From assembly GCA_015039465.1 (NCBI GenBank), contig MU130695.1, positions 346,031-410,030 on the forward strand: a DNA stretch of 64,000 nt. The letters run 5' to 3'. Under the pieces are notes generated by a model. The model saw only the letters and a program-made list of their open reading frames with translations. It had not been told where the DNA came from and ran no database searches. Source of the DNA: Phlegmacium glaucopus (taxonomy: Eukaryota > Basidiomycota > Agaricomycetes > Agaricales > Cortinariaceae). Position 1 is the first letter of the stretch. Each line of letters opens with the position of its first letter. The position numbers were made by a program, and so were the translations under genes. Of the stretch, positions 35,444 to 47,097 are shown one piece after another.

Positions 35444-36886
35444 ATGACAGGAAACATCGACGATATTGCGTTTAACCTCTCCGCGTTACGTGCTTCCCTG
35501 GGATACAAATCGTTCCACAAAACCCCTCGAAGTCTATCACAGCATAACGCGTCTCTTCCTATCAACCAACTTCCCATCGAATTGCTATGCGACATCTTCT
35601 CCAAGTTCCTCGAAGACGACCGTGAACACCCCGATTATACGTCCGCGTCAGCCCCTTTGGTATCGTTTTATACCCGCGCTGACCCCACAATATTGGGTCA
35701 AGTTTGTTCCTGGTGGAGGAGAGTAGCACTTTCTACCCATGCGCTTTGGGCGAACATTTTCATTGCCGAACCACATAAAGCTCAAGTTTCTCGTGTTCGT
35801 ATGTGGCTCGAACGGGCTGGAAGTAACCCCTTGAACCTTGCCATCAAAGAAACGAGGCCGAAAGGCAAATATGACGCGGGGGCGTTGTATGAGCTTCTAT
35901 CATCCTTCACCCGACAGCTCGCGTTGTGGCGAACGATAGACTTCTCACTTCCTGTCGAGGCTCTTCAATGGTTGACGAACATCACAAATAATCCATCCAA
36001 GTGTCGAAATCTAGAATCAGCATCTCTCTACTTCAGGACCGATGGAAGACATCCCTCTTCAACGAAATCATCCATAGATGCTGTATGGAAGGCCTTACAC
36101 TCATCACCAACGTTATATCGGGTAAATTGGTGGGGCCTCTACCGTGGAGAAATGCCAAGTCACGCGCCTTGGAGTCAACTCTCGAACGTTCATCTGCGAT
36201 CTAAATTCACAGTCGAATCGTTGCTTGATGTTCTATCATTGTGTCCTCACATCCAACAAGTCTATATCTCTTGTTTATCACTCCCGTCCCATCACGATTC
36301 TCCCAAGTCCGACAATCATCTCGTCCTCCAGAAACTGCATACTTTAGTTCTCGAAGCACAAATTGGGACTGGGCCATTGTTTCAGCGGCTTACGCTTCCG
36401 GCTCTGCGATCCCTCAGCATCCAACATCAATATCTTGACAATATACTCTCCCGTGATTTCGTAGATTTTCAGGCGTGCCTCGTTCGGTCAAGCTGCCCTC
36501 TAGAAAGATTCACCTTTTACGATCATACCCTCCCGGCGGATTTTCTACACACGTATCTAACGGCTCCATGTCTCAGAAATGTTAACTATCTTGAGGTGCA
36601 AGGGGTTATTTCCGACAAGATCATTGAATCCTTCACCCGTGAAAGCGTTGGTGGACGTCACGAAATCATGCCAAATTTGGAAGAGATGAAACTATGGAAA
36701 TGCGTGACCAGCGATGGACTACTTGGACGCATGGTTGTTTCGCGTTGGTCCGGCAATCTTAATGACAGAAAGGCCTGCAAGAAATTGAAAAAAGCGATCC
36801 TGCGGACAGATGGGGGATATGGGATAAAGGATAAAGGGACGCTATCTACATTGTTTGATGCTGGATTACAAGGGTGGATGTGTTGA
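35444..36886 (+). CDS. F-box-like protein
   Basis: Single-exon 480-residue protein. An F-box-like segment lies at about residues 37-100 (LPINQLPIELLCDIFSKFL, then LGQVCSWWRRVALSTHALW), followed by a long leucine-rich region typical of Agaricomycete F-box proteins, which form large, fast-evolving families. The F-box would bind Skp1 and the repeat-like part would choose targets for SCF ubiquitin ligase; this is family knowledge, not shown here. The start ATG at 35444 is the first in frame. The stop is a TGA, and the next gene is convergent, ending only 44 bp away. Confidence 0.8.
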   Translation: MTGNIDDIAFNLSALRASLGYKSFHKTPRSLSQHNASLPINQLPIELLCDIFSKFLEDDREHPDYTSASAPLVSFYTRADPTILGQVCSWWRRVALSTHALWANIFIAEPHKAQVSRVRMWLERAGSNPLNLAIKETRPKGKYDAGALYELLSSFTRQLALWRTIDFSLPVEALQWLTNITNNPSKCRNLESASLYFRTDGRHPSSTKSSIDAVWKALHSSPTLYRVNWWGLYRGEMPSHAPWSQLSNVHLRSKFTVESLLDVLSLCPHIQQVYISCLSLPSHHDSPKSDNHLVLQKLHTLVLEAQIGTGPLFQRLTLPALRSLSIQHQYLDNILSRDFVDFQACLVRSSCPLERFTFYDHTLPADFLHTYLTAPCLRNVNYLEVQGVISDKIIESFTRESVGGRHEIMPNLEEMKLWKCVTSDGLLGRMVVSRWSGNLNDRKACKKLKKAILRTDGGYGIKDKGTLSTLFDAGLQGWMC

Positions 36887-36929
36887 AAGAAAGGGTATAT
36901 AATATCGATAGTACCGGGAACTACAATAA

Positions 36930-39093
36930 CTATAGGCCAATATCATTGTATTGTACGTGATAAGGTAATACTGCTTTCAATTCAGATAAGTCTCGAGGCT
37001 CCAGATGGCAGTTCAAGGTAACGTCCTGAAACCTTTCCCAGGGAAGAGGAAGGCTGTGGATATGGGAAGCAGCAGTTTTTCTGAGCGTGAACGTTACACT
37101 ATCAATCGAAGTCCAGTCAATTCGTGGGACGAGGGAGTCCAGAATGACTGCGGAATCTAGAGTTAGGCGATTGAGGTTGGGAAGTGTGGTACGGTACACG
37201 ACACTGGGTTTAAATATATGGCCGTCACAGTCGTCGTTGTCCTGAATAATCCCCAGGCTCGCTTCTTCAAGTATTGGGCATGCGTGTAAAAGCGCTACTG
37301 CATCTTCGATGCTTATCTGGATGCTCGTCACGTTAAGAACAGTCAAATTCATAGACGGAAGGCGTCTAAACTTCGAGGCGAAGAAAGACAGATCACCATA
37401 CCAAAAGAACTCCACCAGGTTTGTTGCATTGCCTAGATCGATACTGTCGTCTTCGTCATGCTGGCCAAGATTGCAGGTAACAGGCTTGACGGAGTCCGGG
37501 ATAGTAATTGAAAGCCTACTGAAGCTATAAAGCGCCGTCTGACCCGAATCGAGCATGGCCTTGTCCAGATGAACGAATAGAGTCTTGAGAGAGTTGAATC
37601 CCGCAGTGCCCGCGCTATCAACATAGGATTCTTGCCATACAACGACGAGAGAGTTTTCAACTTGACCAGCTCTAGCAAATAGGAAACGGGCGACGCGATC
37701 CATGCAATCGTCGGCATTGAAGTTTCCTTCCGGAACTGCGATTGTGATCTCAAGCTGATTAGAGGGTGGAGCTAGGATCTCTGCTTGCACAGGAGGACGA
37801 CATTCAAGTGGTTGAAGAAGGTCTAAGAAGATGGGGGATAACAGCAGGCTGGATCCTGTGTTAACAGAGAAATCGTGATCAAGACCCCAAATAGGACCTG
37901 TGATACCAAGGTGATTTGATTGAGATGGAGGAAGCGAGATGGTGTGCTCTTCGGGAGAAAAAGGTTTGAAGGAAAACTTTCGTTTAGCTCGTTTCGGAGC
38001 TGGAACGAAAGGTGTAGACTGTTGATACGAATACTGATTCTGAGCGACTCTAGAAGGCGAGGCCAGGGAAAGAGGACTGATCCCAGAATTTGGTTGAGTG
38101 GACAGTGCGTATTCGGTTAGAGGTTGAGAAACAGTATGTTGGCCAGAGGAAAACGGATGGAGGTTATCTACGGACGGAGAAGGGGTGAGATTCAGAGCAG
38201 CTAGCGCAAGCTGCGGGACAGGATTGAAACCTCTGATTGGCTTTGGCTGATAGATGATAACCTGCTTCTGTCGTGGGGTTGCGATATGTCGAATAGCGAA
38301 CAATGGAGTTGGGGGCCCGGATGGTAGCGTTGTTAACGTGAGTTCGGATGATTGAGAACTCAAGTTGTTCAAAATTCGGTCAAAGTCGGTTTCTGCTATA
38401 CGCGCAGACCTCGATGTCGGGACAGGGTCCAAGTCCTCCATGTCGAAGATATAGGTAGCGTCACCTCTAGGACTAACTTGATCGGGAGCGACACTAGTTT
38501 AAGGGACGGATGAAGAGTGAGAAACTGAGTTGTGAGAAAGGTTTAAAACCTCTAACTCACTTTAAATGATAGGCAATAGGTTCTTCGGGCTGCCCGGGCC
38601 CTTCTGTTGGAGCATCTAGAAAAGAGGACGAGAGAGCCGGTGATGCAGACAAGTGATGGGGACAAGTTGGTGTAGGCAGATCGGGTTTAGGTTCGGCAAG
38701 CTGAGGTCGAAACACTTCCAATGGTTGTGAATGGTGAACGACATCCTGTTCAGACTGTTTATCGGTGGCAGGTTGTTGAAGATAGAAGGATGACGCTCTC
38801 GATCCAGACGAATAGTAGGGATAAGCCTGTGTTGATGGCTTATTTTTGGACGGCTGAATTTTTCTCCATATCTTGTTCAGCCCAGTCTGAAGTATGTGCG
38901 CAGAGGTCGATAATGGAGCGGTGTACGTCCAGTTTGGGAACACATCGGGTCTACAAGTCATAAGTCTATGACCGGGTAGCCCCCATAGGGTGTTATGGTG
39001 ATGCAGCTTATCGCCCCGAAGAGGAACATTCAATGCTTGAGAAAAGCGGGGACCATTCAGAACTGAAAAAGGTGCTGGCCATTTGAACTGCAT
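36930..39093 (-). CDS. Leucine-rich F-box-type protein without a clear F-box
   Basis: Two exons, 38561-39093 and 36930-38493, joined by an intron with GTGAGT and AACTAG borders. Lengths sum to 699 codons including stop, and the junction frame is open upstream of the internal Met at 38441, which supports one gene and not two. The first half (about 330 residues) is Pro/Ser-rich and probably disordered. The second half has repeat-like Leu-rich strands (LRRLPSMNLTVLNVT-like spacing, ACPILEEASLGI, LPNLNRLTLDS) resembling the C-terminal part of fungal F-box proteins. No F-box was seen. The ATG at 39093 is chosen because the longer frame begins at TTG. Confidence 0.65.
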
Positions 39094-39503
39094 TAGCGAT
39101 AGCAAGTGTGAGATGTTTGTAAGAAATCACGACTTATATATCTCAACAATTTTCGTAACCATACTAGTTCTTCGTCTTCAGTGAACAAAAGTAAAAGTAT
39201 CGGACTCGGAATGCCCACACAAGAAAGTTGGCTTGTCCTAATTGTATGAATGTCAGTCGTTAGGATCCCCGACGATCAAGTAATTTCTTGTCCTGTCATG
39301 ATCATCAACTGTCATACATGGTTGCCTTTGATTGAGCAGGTTAAGTCAACGATGACAATGACAACAGATAGAAAGATGTCGATTCCAGGGGTGCTTTGAC
39401 GGTGCAACAATAAAGTTGTTTGGTTTGGTAACATCAACTTCGACTAGTAAAACAATAGACATCAAATCAACATCACGATCAAGTTTCAACTCCACCAATA
39501 CAA

Positions 39504-41301
39504 ATGTTTGATCTTTCAGCTGAACTCACTTTAAATATTCTCTCTTATCTGCCGTTCGTTTCTCTGGGTCGACTACAAGCGGTATGCAAATCTTGGGATG
39601 AATTCTGCAATTTAAACGAAAGTACTATCTACCGCAACGCAGCGTTTCTTCACGGGTATATTCCATGCCCAACAACCACGTTGAATGAGCTTGGCTCTTT
39701 ATATTCACAGAGAGCTCTGGAAGGTGTGAATACTTGGAAAGATTTGAGTATGTATCGAGCGATATATACACGATCATGCTGATACAATTTCAGATCGGAA
39801 GCGCTTGGAGATACAGCGCAATTGGAAAGGACAGGGTCCATCTATCGTTGTTGAGCACAAGTCAACGTCTCTCGAGTCGACCCACAGGATCAAAGTCGAT
39901 GAACTAGCGGGGTATATCATAACGACATTCCGCCAGGGAGGCATACTTGTCACAGACCTCAACCAGGATCGCATCCTATGGGCTCTACCATCAGTATGTA
40001 AACAATTTCATCCTTACCATTTCTTGGTTATTCACCTCATATGATATTAACAGCGGTATACCCGTCAATACGCTCACCTTGAGTACGGACAAGGGTACAT
40101 GATCTTTGATCGTGAAAATTGGGACATAGAGGTTTGGAGGCGCTTATCTGATATTTCAGAAGATGTTGTCGTTGGACCCTCCGCTCCTGATGCGATTCAA
40201 CGCGAGATGTACGACAAGATGCACGAATCACACGCCCCCGCGATGGATGGCCATTTCAAACCCTGGGCTGTGTTACATATGTCTGAACCGACCAGTGCAT
40301 TTCGTTTCGTCTACCCCACCCTCATTGTCGCTGCTTATGATCGTGTCTACCTCTGGGACATTCCCTCTGGCAACATCATCCAAGAAATAGAAGGACTCCA
40401 ATATCTTGGTTCTGAGAATGGCCACAACACATATTTGGGCACAATCGAGTGCGTCGAAATCAGCGAAAGGCATGTTTTCCTCATTGCCGAATTGGATCTG
40501 CGAGTGTTTTCTCGAGCAACTGGTAAGAGCGTGTTTGACATTCCATCGGCGAAGCAGAGGTTTGGGTTCTGGAAGTACGTACCAGAGTCGTTTATGCAAT
40601 ACCGAACTCCTGGTTCAGCATTAATGAGCTACGATATGGTGGAGATACAAGAACCGTATGTGTCTGGGAACATGTTTTTAGTTCACAAATTCGTTTCTGG
40701 TACGTCACCATCACCGGCTTCGTTTAACCTGAAGTTAACCACCGCAAAAAAGTGCATGTCTCTGCCTGCGGATGTCATTTTGTCGCTCTCCTTAGTGGTT
40801 CCCGCCTTCTAGTCGTATACGATTTTGAAAAAGTGTCAAGTGAGGAGGAGCTATACGCTCAAACATTGGACATTCATATCGCCCCCCATCGACCGTCTGA
40901 ATCCGTTTACTTGGCCTTTAATTATGGGAGAATATCAATGGCTACTGTAAGTAATGCAGTTTCTTCCTATTTTGACTTGACCATTTTAAAGCTTACTACT
41001 TTTATCCGTGTGTCAGACAAATGGTATCTTCATCATTCAGGTAGACGAATCGACTCTGGGCAATATTTCAAATGAGGCTCCCGCCTTGACCCTTTGTCGC
41101 CTTTTTCAGTTTAGGAACAACACAACGCTGAACGCTATCAGGTGTCTCATGATATCGGATACTAGGTTGTATTTTAATTGGAACCCTACAGCAGTTGAAG
41201 ACGAGGCGATTGATTCGTGGTCAGGCGATTCCTTCCCTGACACAGAAGTACCCCAGTCGTCATTATCTTCAGTTTTCAGCGTAAATTTTGCGTGTTGTTG
41301 A
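39504..41301 (+). CDS. F-box protein with beta-propeller-like C-terminus
   Basis: The N-terminus is a good F-box (residues 1-45: LSAELTLNILSYLPFVSLGRLQAVCKSWDEFC). About five exons follow, with introns near 39745-39792, 39996-40051, 40700-40745, 40948-41016. The rest resembles WD40-type propeller blades (RIKVDELAGYIITTF, DRVYLWDIPSGNIIQEIEG, YLGTIECVEISERHVFLI, LLVVYDFEKVSSEEEL). This is the usual layout of basidiomycete F-box/WD proteins that act as SCF substrate receptors. The stop is at 41299-41301. Splice sites were read by eye. No damage was noticed. Confidence 0.75.
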
Positions 41302-41661
41302 TTTGATGGGTGGGTAATAGATGGACACGAAAAAAAAAACTTGCTTGTTGACTACATTGTACTTATATGAAATTATGGTTACAGATCTTCCGTTTAATAT
41401 TGTAGCGATCTCGATGTGATATGGGAGGCTTTAGAAGAGGTCCGAAAATGCTATTATCGTAACTCAATGATGACAGTACGAGGCGCAAAAGAAACATTAT
41501 CATTATTTGCCCATGGTATATTCAAAAACTATTCTTATACTGCAAATGAGAGCGGAATACAAGTACAATTGCACGTATAACTTATTATACATAAAAAGAA
41601 ACTTTTTCATCTCGCGGTTTACCAAAACCCATAGAATCACTTACCATCACACACCCCCTCC

Positions 41662-44052
41662 TCACTCTAATTCTTGACCAGTGAGGAGCCAGTTCTGAAT
41701 TGTTATCTCCTCCCCCATGATCAATTTGTTCATTTGATCATCAGATACTGCATTACTAATATCCGCACTTCTCCCAAAATCAATCAATCTGAAGCTCCAA
41801 CCGACACCGTGGCCGCCTCGCGCGTACCTGTTGCGGTCTCTTATGACTGGGAATTCACTGAGTGGGCCCCGTTGGACGAGAATGTTGCGTTTAGCGATAG
41901 AGCCATGGAACCAGCCTGCGTCGTGGAACCGGAAAACAAGAGAAGCAGCTTCGCTCCTATGGGGAGGGAAAGAAAAAAGGTGATGAGTTGTGTTTTGTTA
42001 GTCGTTATGAATGGAGAAAGACCTACTGATCATCTAGAGTAAGCAAATTGGAGTCTAGCTGGCTACCACAATTCTCGAGTAAAAGTATGGGACTGAGATA
42101 CCGACGACGCTGTGGTAAACTTGACTGCGAATTCGAATCTGATGCCGATTCCGATCCCGATTCCTCAGGATCCTTATCCGGGACGTAGTGTCCATAGAAC
42201 TGAGGTACGAGTGGGCAAACAGGGGTGGGTTCTTTGAGAGGTTTGACAAGATTGAACCCACTCCAATGTTCGAAGAAATGACGAGGGAAAGCTTGGTACA
42301 TCTCAGCCTCTCTACCAAGATGATGGTCGCCTTGGATGGAGATTTTAGCGGCTACTTTGACTTTGGCGGTTAGGGGATGAATACCCTTCATCGACGTCGC
42401 TATATGTTCGCAGTATGGTCCACGTTCTAAACACTGGTATCCGATTGTTGAATGAATGACGCGGTAGGGACCTTCGTATTCGAGGACGAGATGGTGGGTG
42501 CCGTCTTCAAGGAGGTATTGCGATTCGCCTTTGCCCGAGTTGTCCAACGCCACCATCAAAGGAGGCTCTCCAACTGTCTTCACAACATAACGACCGACCT
42601 TCTCGTCCCACTTTGGATCCCTACGCTCGCCGTTAGGTCCATCTTGTTCCTCCAGAATACGACGCATGTCTTCTATTACACACTGGTGACAAATCTTGTC
42701 CTCCATGATCGTAGACCTAGGTAACTCGAATTCGGCGTTATAGACAAAGGAGTGGTTGCCTTCTCCGATATGTTCGCTGGGAGAAAGGTAGAGGTGGGCC
42801 TCTCTTGCAGGCGGGATAGGTGGTTGGAACGGAAGGACGACGAAAATGAGTGGTTTAACAGGACCAGGTTCATTTGGGGCGCCTGCGCCTGCATATACAA
42901 TACCAGACGGTAGTTCGTTCCTAGAATGTGGGTCGGCAATGAATGTATCGTAAACAGCTTTTCTCTTTGCTTCTGCTTCCTCGCGAGCTTCATCATCTTG
43001 AGTCCTGCGCGCTCTATGCTTGGTGGAGGTTTTAAGTCTGTATGTATGGACGATGTCGGTTTTATCAGACCACTTCTCTTCAGGGGTACCAGGTGCGCGA
43101 GTCATTCTGATACGGGCTGCGTGAAGAACGTTCCACGGATCATGGACTTTGAGAATTTTGGGAAGATGGGAATGAGGGATGTATGCCTCAAGTTTCGGGT
43201 AGCGAGCACCGATCAAGTCCTTGGTGAATGGTTCACTTGGCCATGGCTTTGGATACGCGAGAGCGTCAAAGGGAGATGCGGGAGGCCACTTCACAGCAAG
43301 CGTTAATACAGACGGGGAAGTAAGGGACAGTCGAGGAAACATACTGGTTGTGGCACTTGCCAGTCCTTCTGCTTTCCTTTCCCCTTTCCTGTAACGCTCT
43401 TGTCCTCATCCCTGACCCAACTCTTCAAGCCCACTATAGCATCTCCATCTTCAATGAGTGAAGAGATATCGTATGGGAGAATCAAGTGAGGATCCGCTTC
43501 ACGTTCAGCAAATTCAAGGTGACTCTTCGCATAATCTTCACCGTTCGCCTTCATCCAAGCAGCCAATTTACTTCCAGACGAGTACGTCACTAGGTGCATG
43601 AAATTGGGCAAACGTCTGACAGAATAAAAGTCGAAGAGAGTTGCGCCCCAGATCTGGGAACCGTTGGGAACCATCTTCCCAGGCTGACTGCTTTCTGTAG
43701 TGATGTTTTTTCCTTTGGGATCGCGAGGCCAAGAGGAGAAAATGATACGCCAACGTGTCGATTTCGCGTTCAATCTGCGTTCACGATCTGCTCGTTTTTC
43801 TTCATCGGTGGCATCTTCAGAAACGAGTGGTGGTGATTTGTACCTCGAGAATTGGAGAATAATCTCTTCGAGAAGTTCCTGTTTGGTCTTTATCGGAAGT
43901 TCTTCCATGTCTTCGTCCGAGTCCCCAGTGGCACTGTTCGAAGATGGAGCTCCGCTTTTGGCGACAGGTGGCTGCTGTTCCTTTGAATCATGGGGCCCCA
44001 TCGTTTCGACCACAATCATCATGTCTCCGGAAGCTTGTTCAGGCCCGGACAT
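41662..44052 (-). CDS. Protein-kinase-like protein of the basidiomycete type, catalytic Asp absent
   Basis: Start ATG at 44052 (MSGPEQASG); the longer frame upstream uses TTG. Exons run 44052 to about 43345, about 43302-42027, and 41956-41662. The last intron (42026-41957) is supported by clean GTAGGT and CATAG borders and frame continuity. The first part is acidic and Ser-rich. The kinase-like part begins near LYLSPSEHIGEGNHSFVYNAEFEL. It ends with FRFHDAGWFHGSIAKRNILV (catalytic loop) and FRLIDFGRS (DFG). The loop has HGS where active kinases have H-x-D, while the Asn and DFG Asp remain. The protein may be a pseudokinase or use altered chemistry. Function unknown. Confidence 0.75.
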
Positions 44053-44956
44053 GACATCTTCAATAAATAAAAATTCTGTATTAGTTTTCTTTCTGCTCGG
44101 AAAACGAAAACAAACTTGCAATCTGGTTTTGTAGACATGCTTGGAAAAACGTCTTCTTTTCTTTCTTCGAGAAGCTATACGATATGTTTTCTTTGATGCC
44201 AGTGATCAGAGTAAAGGATCAAAGAAAGGATGTCATGTCAACGGTCGTAAGAGGATTGACGCAGTTCTTATATAAGCCCGCTTGGGGCCATCGGTGGCCC
44301 TGGCGCAGACCAAAAACCATTGTTCCAACAAACAAAGAAAGCTGTTTGAGGTGTTTTTAGGAATTATTACAGCTAGCTTTATAGCTCCCAATTTTCAAAC
44401 GCAGCACTCCGATACAAACCGTTCGCTTGATGCGAAAAAGCCTTGTTAAGCCAATGGGAAATGTCACTGAGATCCAAATATATTCGGCACCAGGGTGTGT
44501 TTGTCCCACAAGTAAACAAAGGCACTAAGAACTACACTCGAATCATACGCAGAGTCGAGGGTGTCAGCCATGTGTCCATGACTGAGCGAAATGCAACATA
44601 AATCAGGGGGAAACCTTTTTCCAGATCACGGAAAAACATATATTATTACAACAAAATCAAGTAAACGCTTTCGACGACCTCTTAGCTTCTCGTCTCAGGT
44701 GTGTGGCGCTCAAGGCGTAGGCGACGGACCTTACCATCTGTTCGCGCAGTGCTAAAGGCCCTGAGATCATTGATATTGCCATAGAATCTTGTCAATTGCT
44801 GGGTGTTGTTTTGGGCGAAATTTTATTTTCTAGAATAATCTAGACTGTATAGATACAGCGAAATAAGACTCGCACTGGAGGGTTTGTAGTTCAGTCAGGA
44901 TCTGAATCGATAGTTGGCAGATAGTGTCTTCACATACTGAGCATTGGATGAGGAAG
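44053..44956. other. Intergenic stretch with a partial repeat
   Basis: No gene seen. Bases of about 44535-44665 (GAGTCGAG, CATGACTGAGCGAAAT, CACGGAAAAACATA, AACAAAATCAAGTAAA) match parts of the repeats at 46165-46500 and 52930-53035. It is a third, shorter copy of that duplicated sequence. Confidence 0.5.
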
Positions 44957-45650
44957 TCAGGGATTCGTCGAATGCAAGGCCATAATGGAAGCATCTTCTG
45001 ACCTCCTTGTTACCCGATGGTGTTCACGACGGCGAACAGCATTTGGCAGGCCGCATCTATTTCCGTTTCGCAGGGCTCGCCCGGAAAGACTTCTTGAAGT
45101 ACCCGCCTCCACCCTGTGGTCGCAAAAGCCGGGTCGTGCATACGGCAATACTCCCAATATGCAGGATAAAATCCTCCAGTTGCCCAGTCTATGGATCCCC
45201 GTAATGCTAGATCCTTCAACTATGATAGTCTTGGGAAGTAGATCACCATGCGTGAATTGAATGGCAGCATTTCGTGGGATCCGAGAGAGGGACTTTGTGT
45301 ACTCTTCCGTGCAAAATAACATCAACGACTGGCGGTAATGATCGAGAAACTCTCCAACGCTAGAGAATGCGTATTTCGGGGTCACATATGGTGGAAAAAA
45401 CTTATTGCGATAAGGCCTCCCGGAAACAGACCCTAGCATTTTCGATGACTTGACAGAGCGTAGCTGAGCCAAGATGGACTTCAGCTGGGAGGCAATGTGA
45501 CTGAGTTGCTCCACAGCCAATGTATCTGTTACTTTGTCCAACGAGACGCCGGGCCGGGCATCTTCTACAAATATACCAGGCACCAATGGAAGAGCATGAT
45601 CTGAAAGGAGGATGATGGATGATCCGTGGGACGGGTAACGAAGTGTTGCG
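44957..45650 (-). pseudogene. APH-family phosphotransferase-like gene, frameshifted
   Basis: Minus-strand frames match fungal aminoglycoside-phosphotransferase-like (APH, choline-kinase fold) proteins: SILAQLRSV, MLGSVSGRPYRNKFF, then the catalytic-type motif IQFTHGDLLPKTIIVEG. The following metal-binding region is split. The frame reads SSITGI, then one extra C in GGATCC shifts it, and the next frame continues IDWATGGFYPAYWEYCRMHDPAFATTGWRRVL. The HGDLxPxN motif has Thr where Asn is usual. A clear N-terminal lobe is missing, although about 45650-45750 has a degenerate IVIKYRG segment. This family has no reliable known substrate in mushrooms. Sequencing error at the single C cannot be excluded. 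Confidence 0.7.
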
Positions 45651-46164
45651 ACGAGCGAAACCCGTACATTTAAATCCTCTTCCGAAAAAATACGCCTCTA
45701 TACTTGATGACGATTTGGGGGGGCGGTTTGAACGACGGTACTACTGCAGAACCGTGCTTTATAGACGATACTTGCAGGTGGCAACATTGGTAAGTCTTCA
45801 TATGATTTCGGGAGCCAGGGGTCTTTATCCATGTGACCTATCAGGGAAGGACTGTGAGTTATCAGGCAGGACGAACGCAGGACATTTCAAGCTCAGAATT
45901 TAGGGAACAGAAAGGTATTGCCGCAAGTTTTGTTGCATGCTCTTGGGTCTCAGAAATCGTTCAAGGGGAAAAAAATACCTAAATCCTGCAAATGGAAGCA
46001 AAAGTTTCATCTTATGCCTCTTTGTATGTCATATTATTTTTGGCTGAAGATCCGTCAACTAGCAAACTATTATGAGCAACGGATTTGCAAGGAGTAAGTC
46101 ACAAAAATTACAGGGTAGAGGCTGGCATCTACACATGTCAGTCGGACGAAAAGGGGAAGGGTGG

Positions 46165-46680
46165 GCACACAGCCTCGACGATACCATAGGAAATATATAG
46201 GCAGACCTCTTGGTTGTCGAAGCATGGAGAAGAAAAAAATATCTTCACCCGCCCTAGAGAAAAAGCTATACACAGCCCTCAACATACAGAGAGATCAAAT
46301 GGATGAATTGGAGTGGTAAAAAGATGGCAGGGGATGACCATGCTGCGTTCTGTCGTCCATAGCGAAGTAAACGTTGGTTATTATGCAGACTTGAGTTTGA
46401 GAAGATTTGGAGTCAACGTTCCAACGTACCACTGTGGAATCTCAGCTCATACGTAGAGTCGAGAGTCATGACTGAGCGAAATACGAGGCAACCTTTTGAC
46501 CAGAACCGTTGCCTGAACCGGACCGATAGTTCGGTTCAGGGTTCGCCAAAAATGGCAGAGAACCGGACTGAACCGGACTTCGGCAACACTACACATCCAC
46601 GGCACCACCGGTCCCGTAACCACTTGCGTCCTTCCGCTGGATCCATTTGAGAATACTCAATGAATTAACTGATGTGCAAG
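46165..46680 (+). repeat. Partial duplicate of the 52.67-53.5 kb region
   Basis: From GCACACAGCCTCGACGATAC at 46165 to about 46500 the sequence follows 52675-52995 closely with small indels. Bases 46622-46672 (TTGCGTCCTTCCGCTGGATC) then match 53465-53515, inside the Gly-rich gene. The copy therefore carries flanking DNA plus a scrap of an exon with the intervening part deleted. Confidence 0.75.
46508..46587. repeat. 80-bp inverted-repeat insertion
   Basis: Absent from the otherwise matching copy near 52995. It starts GTTGCCTGAACCGG and ends CCGGACTTCGGCAAC, giving GTTGCC/GGCAAC ends, with GGTTCAG/CTGAACC words inside. It is probably a tiny MITE remnant; no target duplication was resolved. 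Confidence 0.4.
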
Positions 46681-47097
46681 AGAGGCATGTTTTGTTCATA
46701 GAGCCTTTGAACAAAATCTGCGAGTGCCCAGTGTCCAGCAGCCATCCATGGGGAAACCTGTCATAAATAAACGACATTAGTGATATCGATTACCTAACCC
46801 GGCCCATCATTCTGATTTTGCACACCAGAAGTCACTGACTAATAATTTGTTATCTAACCTTTCCAGAAGACAGGGTTGCTGCTGCCAGGTCACAGTTTAC
46901 TTCATTCCACAGATTACAATTACAAGCGGGGATATCCAGGAGTATGCCATTATTCCTTTCTGAGCTCTTCCCCACTGCCCACAAGATATATATTTTTTCT
47001 ATTTTTGGTTCTTTGCATAGAGGGATATGAGGATTTAAGAGTATACAGTAGAGCATTGGTTTATTTCCCTGTTATAGTGGCAAATTAGCACTACTCA

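Noticed and set aside
38441..38561. Two separate genes at 36930-38441 and 38557-39105
   Set aside because: Clean GTGAGT/CTAG intron borders, an open frame upstream of the internal Met and a total of exactly 699 codons favour one spliced gene.
41674..42042. Plus-strand gene at 41674-42042
   Set aside because: The opposite strand carries the last kinase exon with conserved motifs; this is its shadow.
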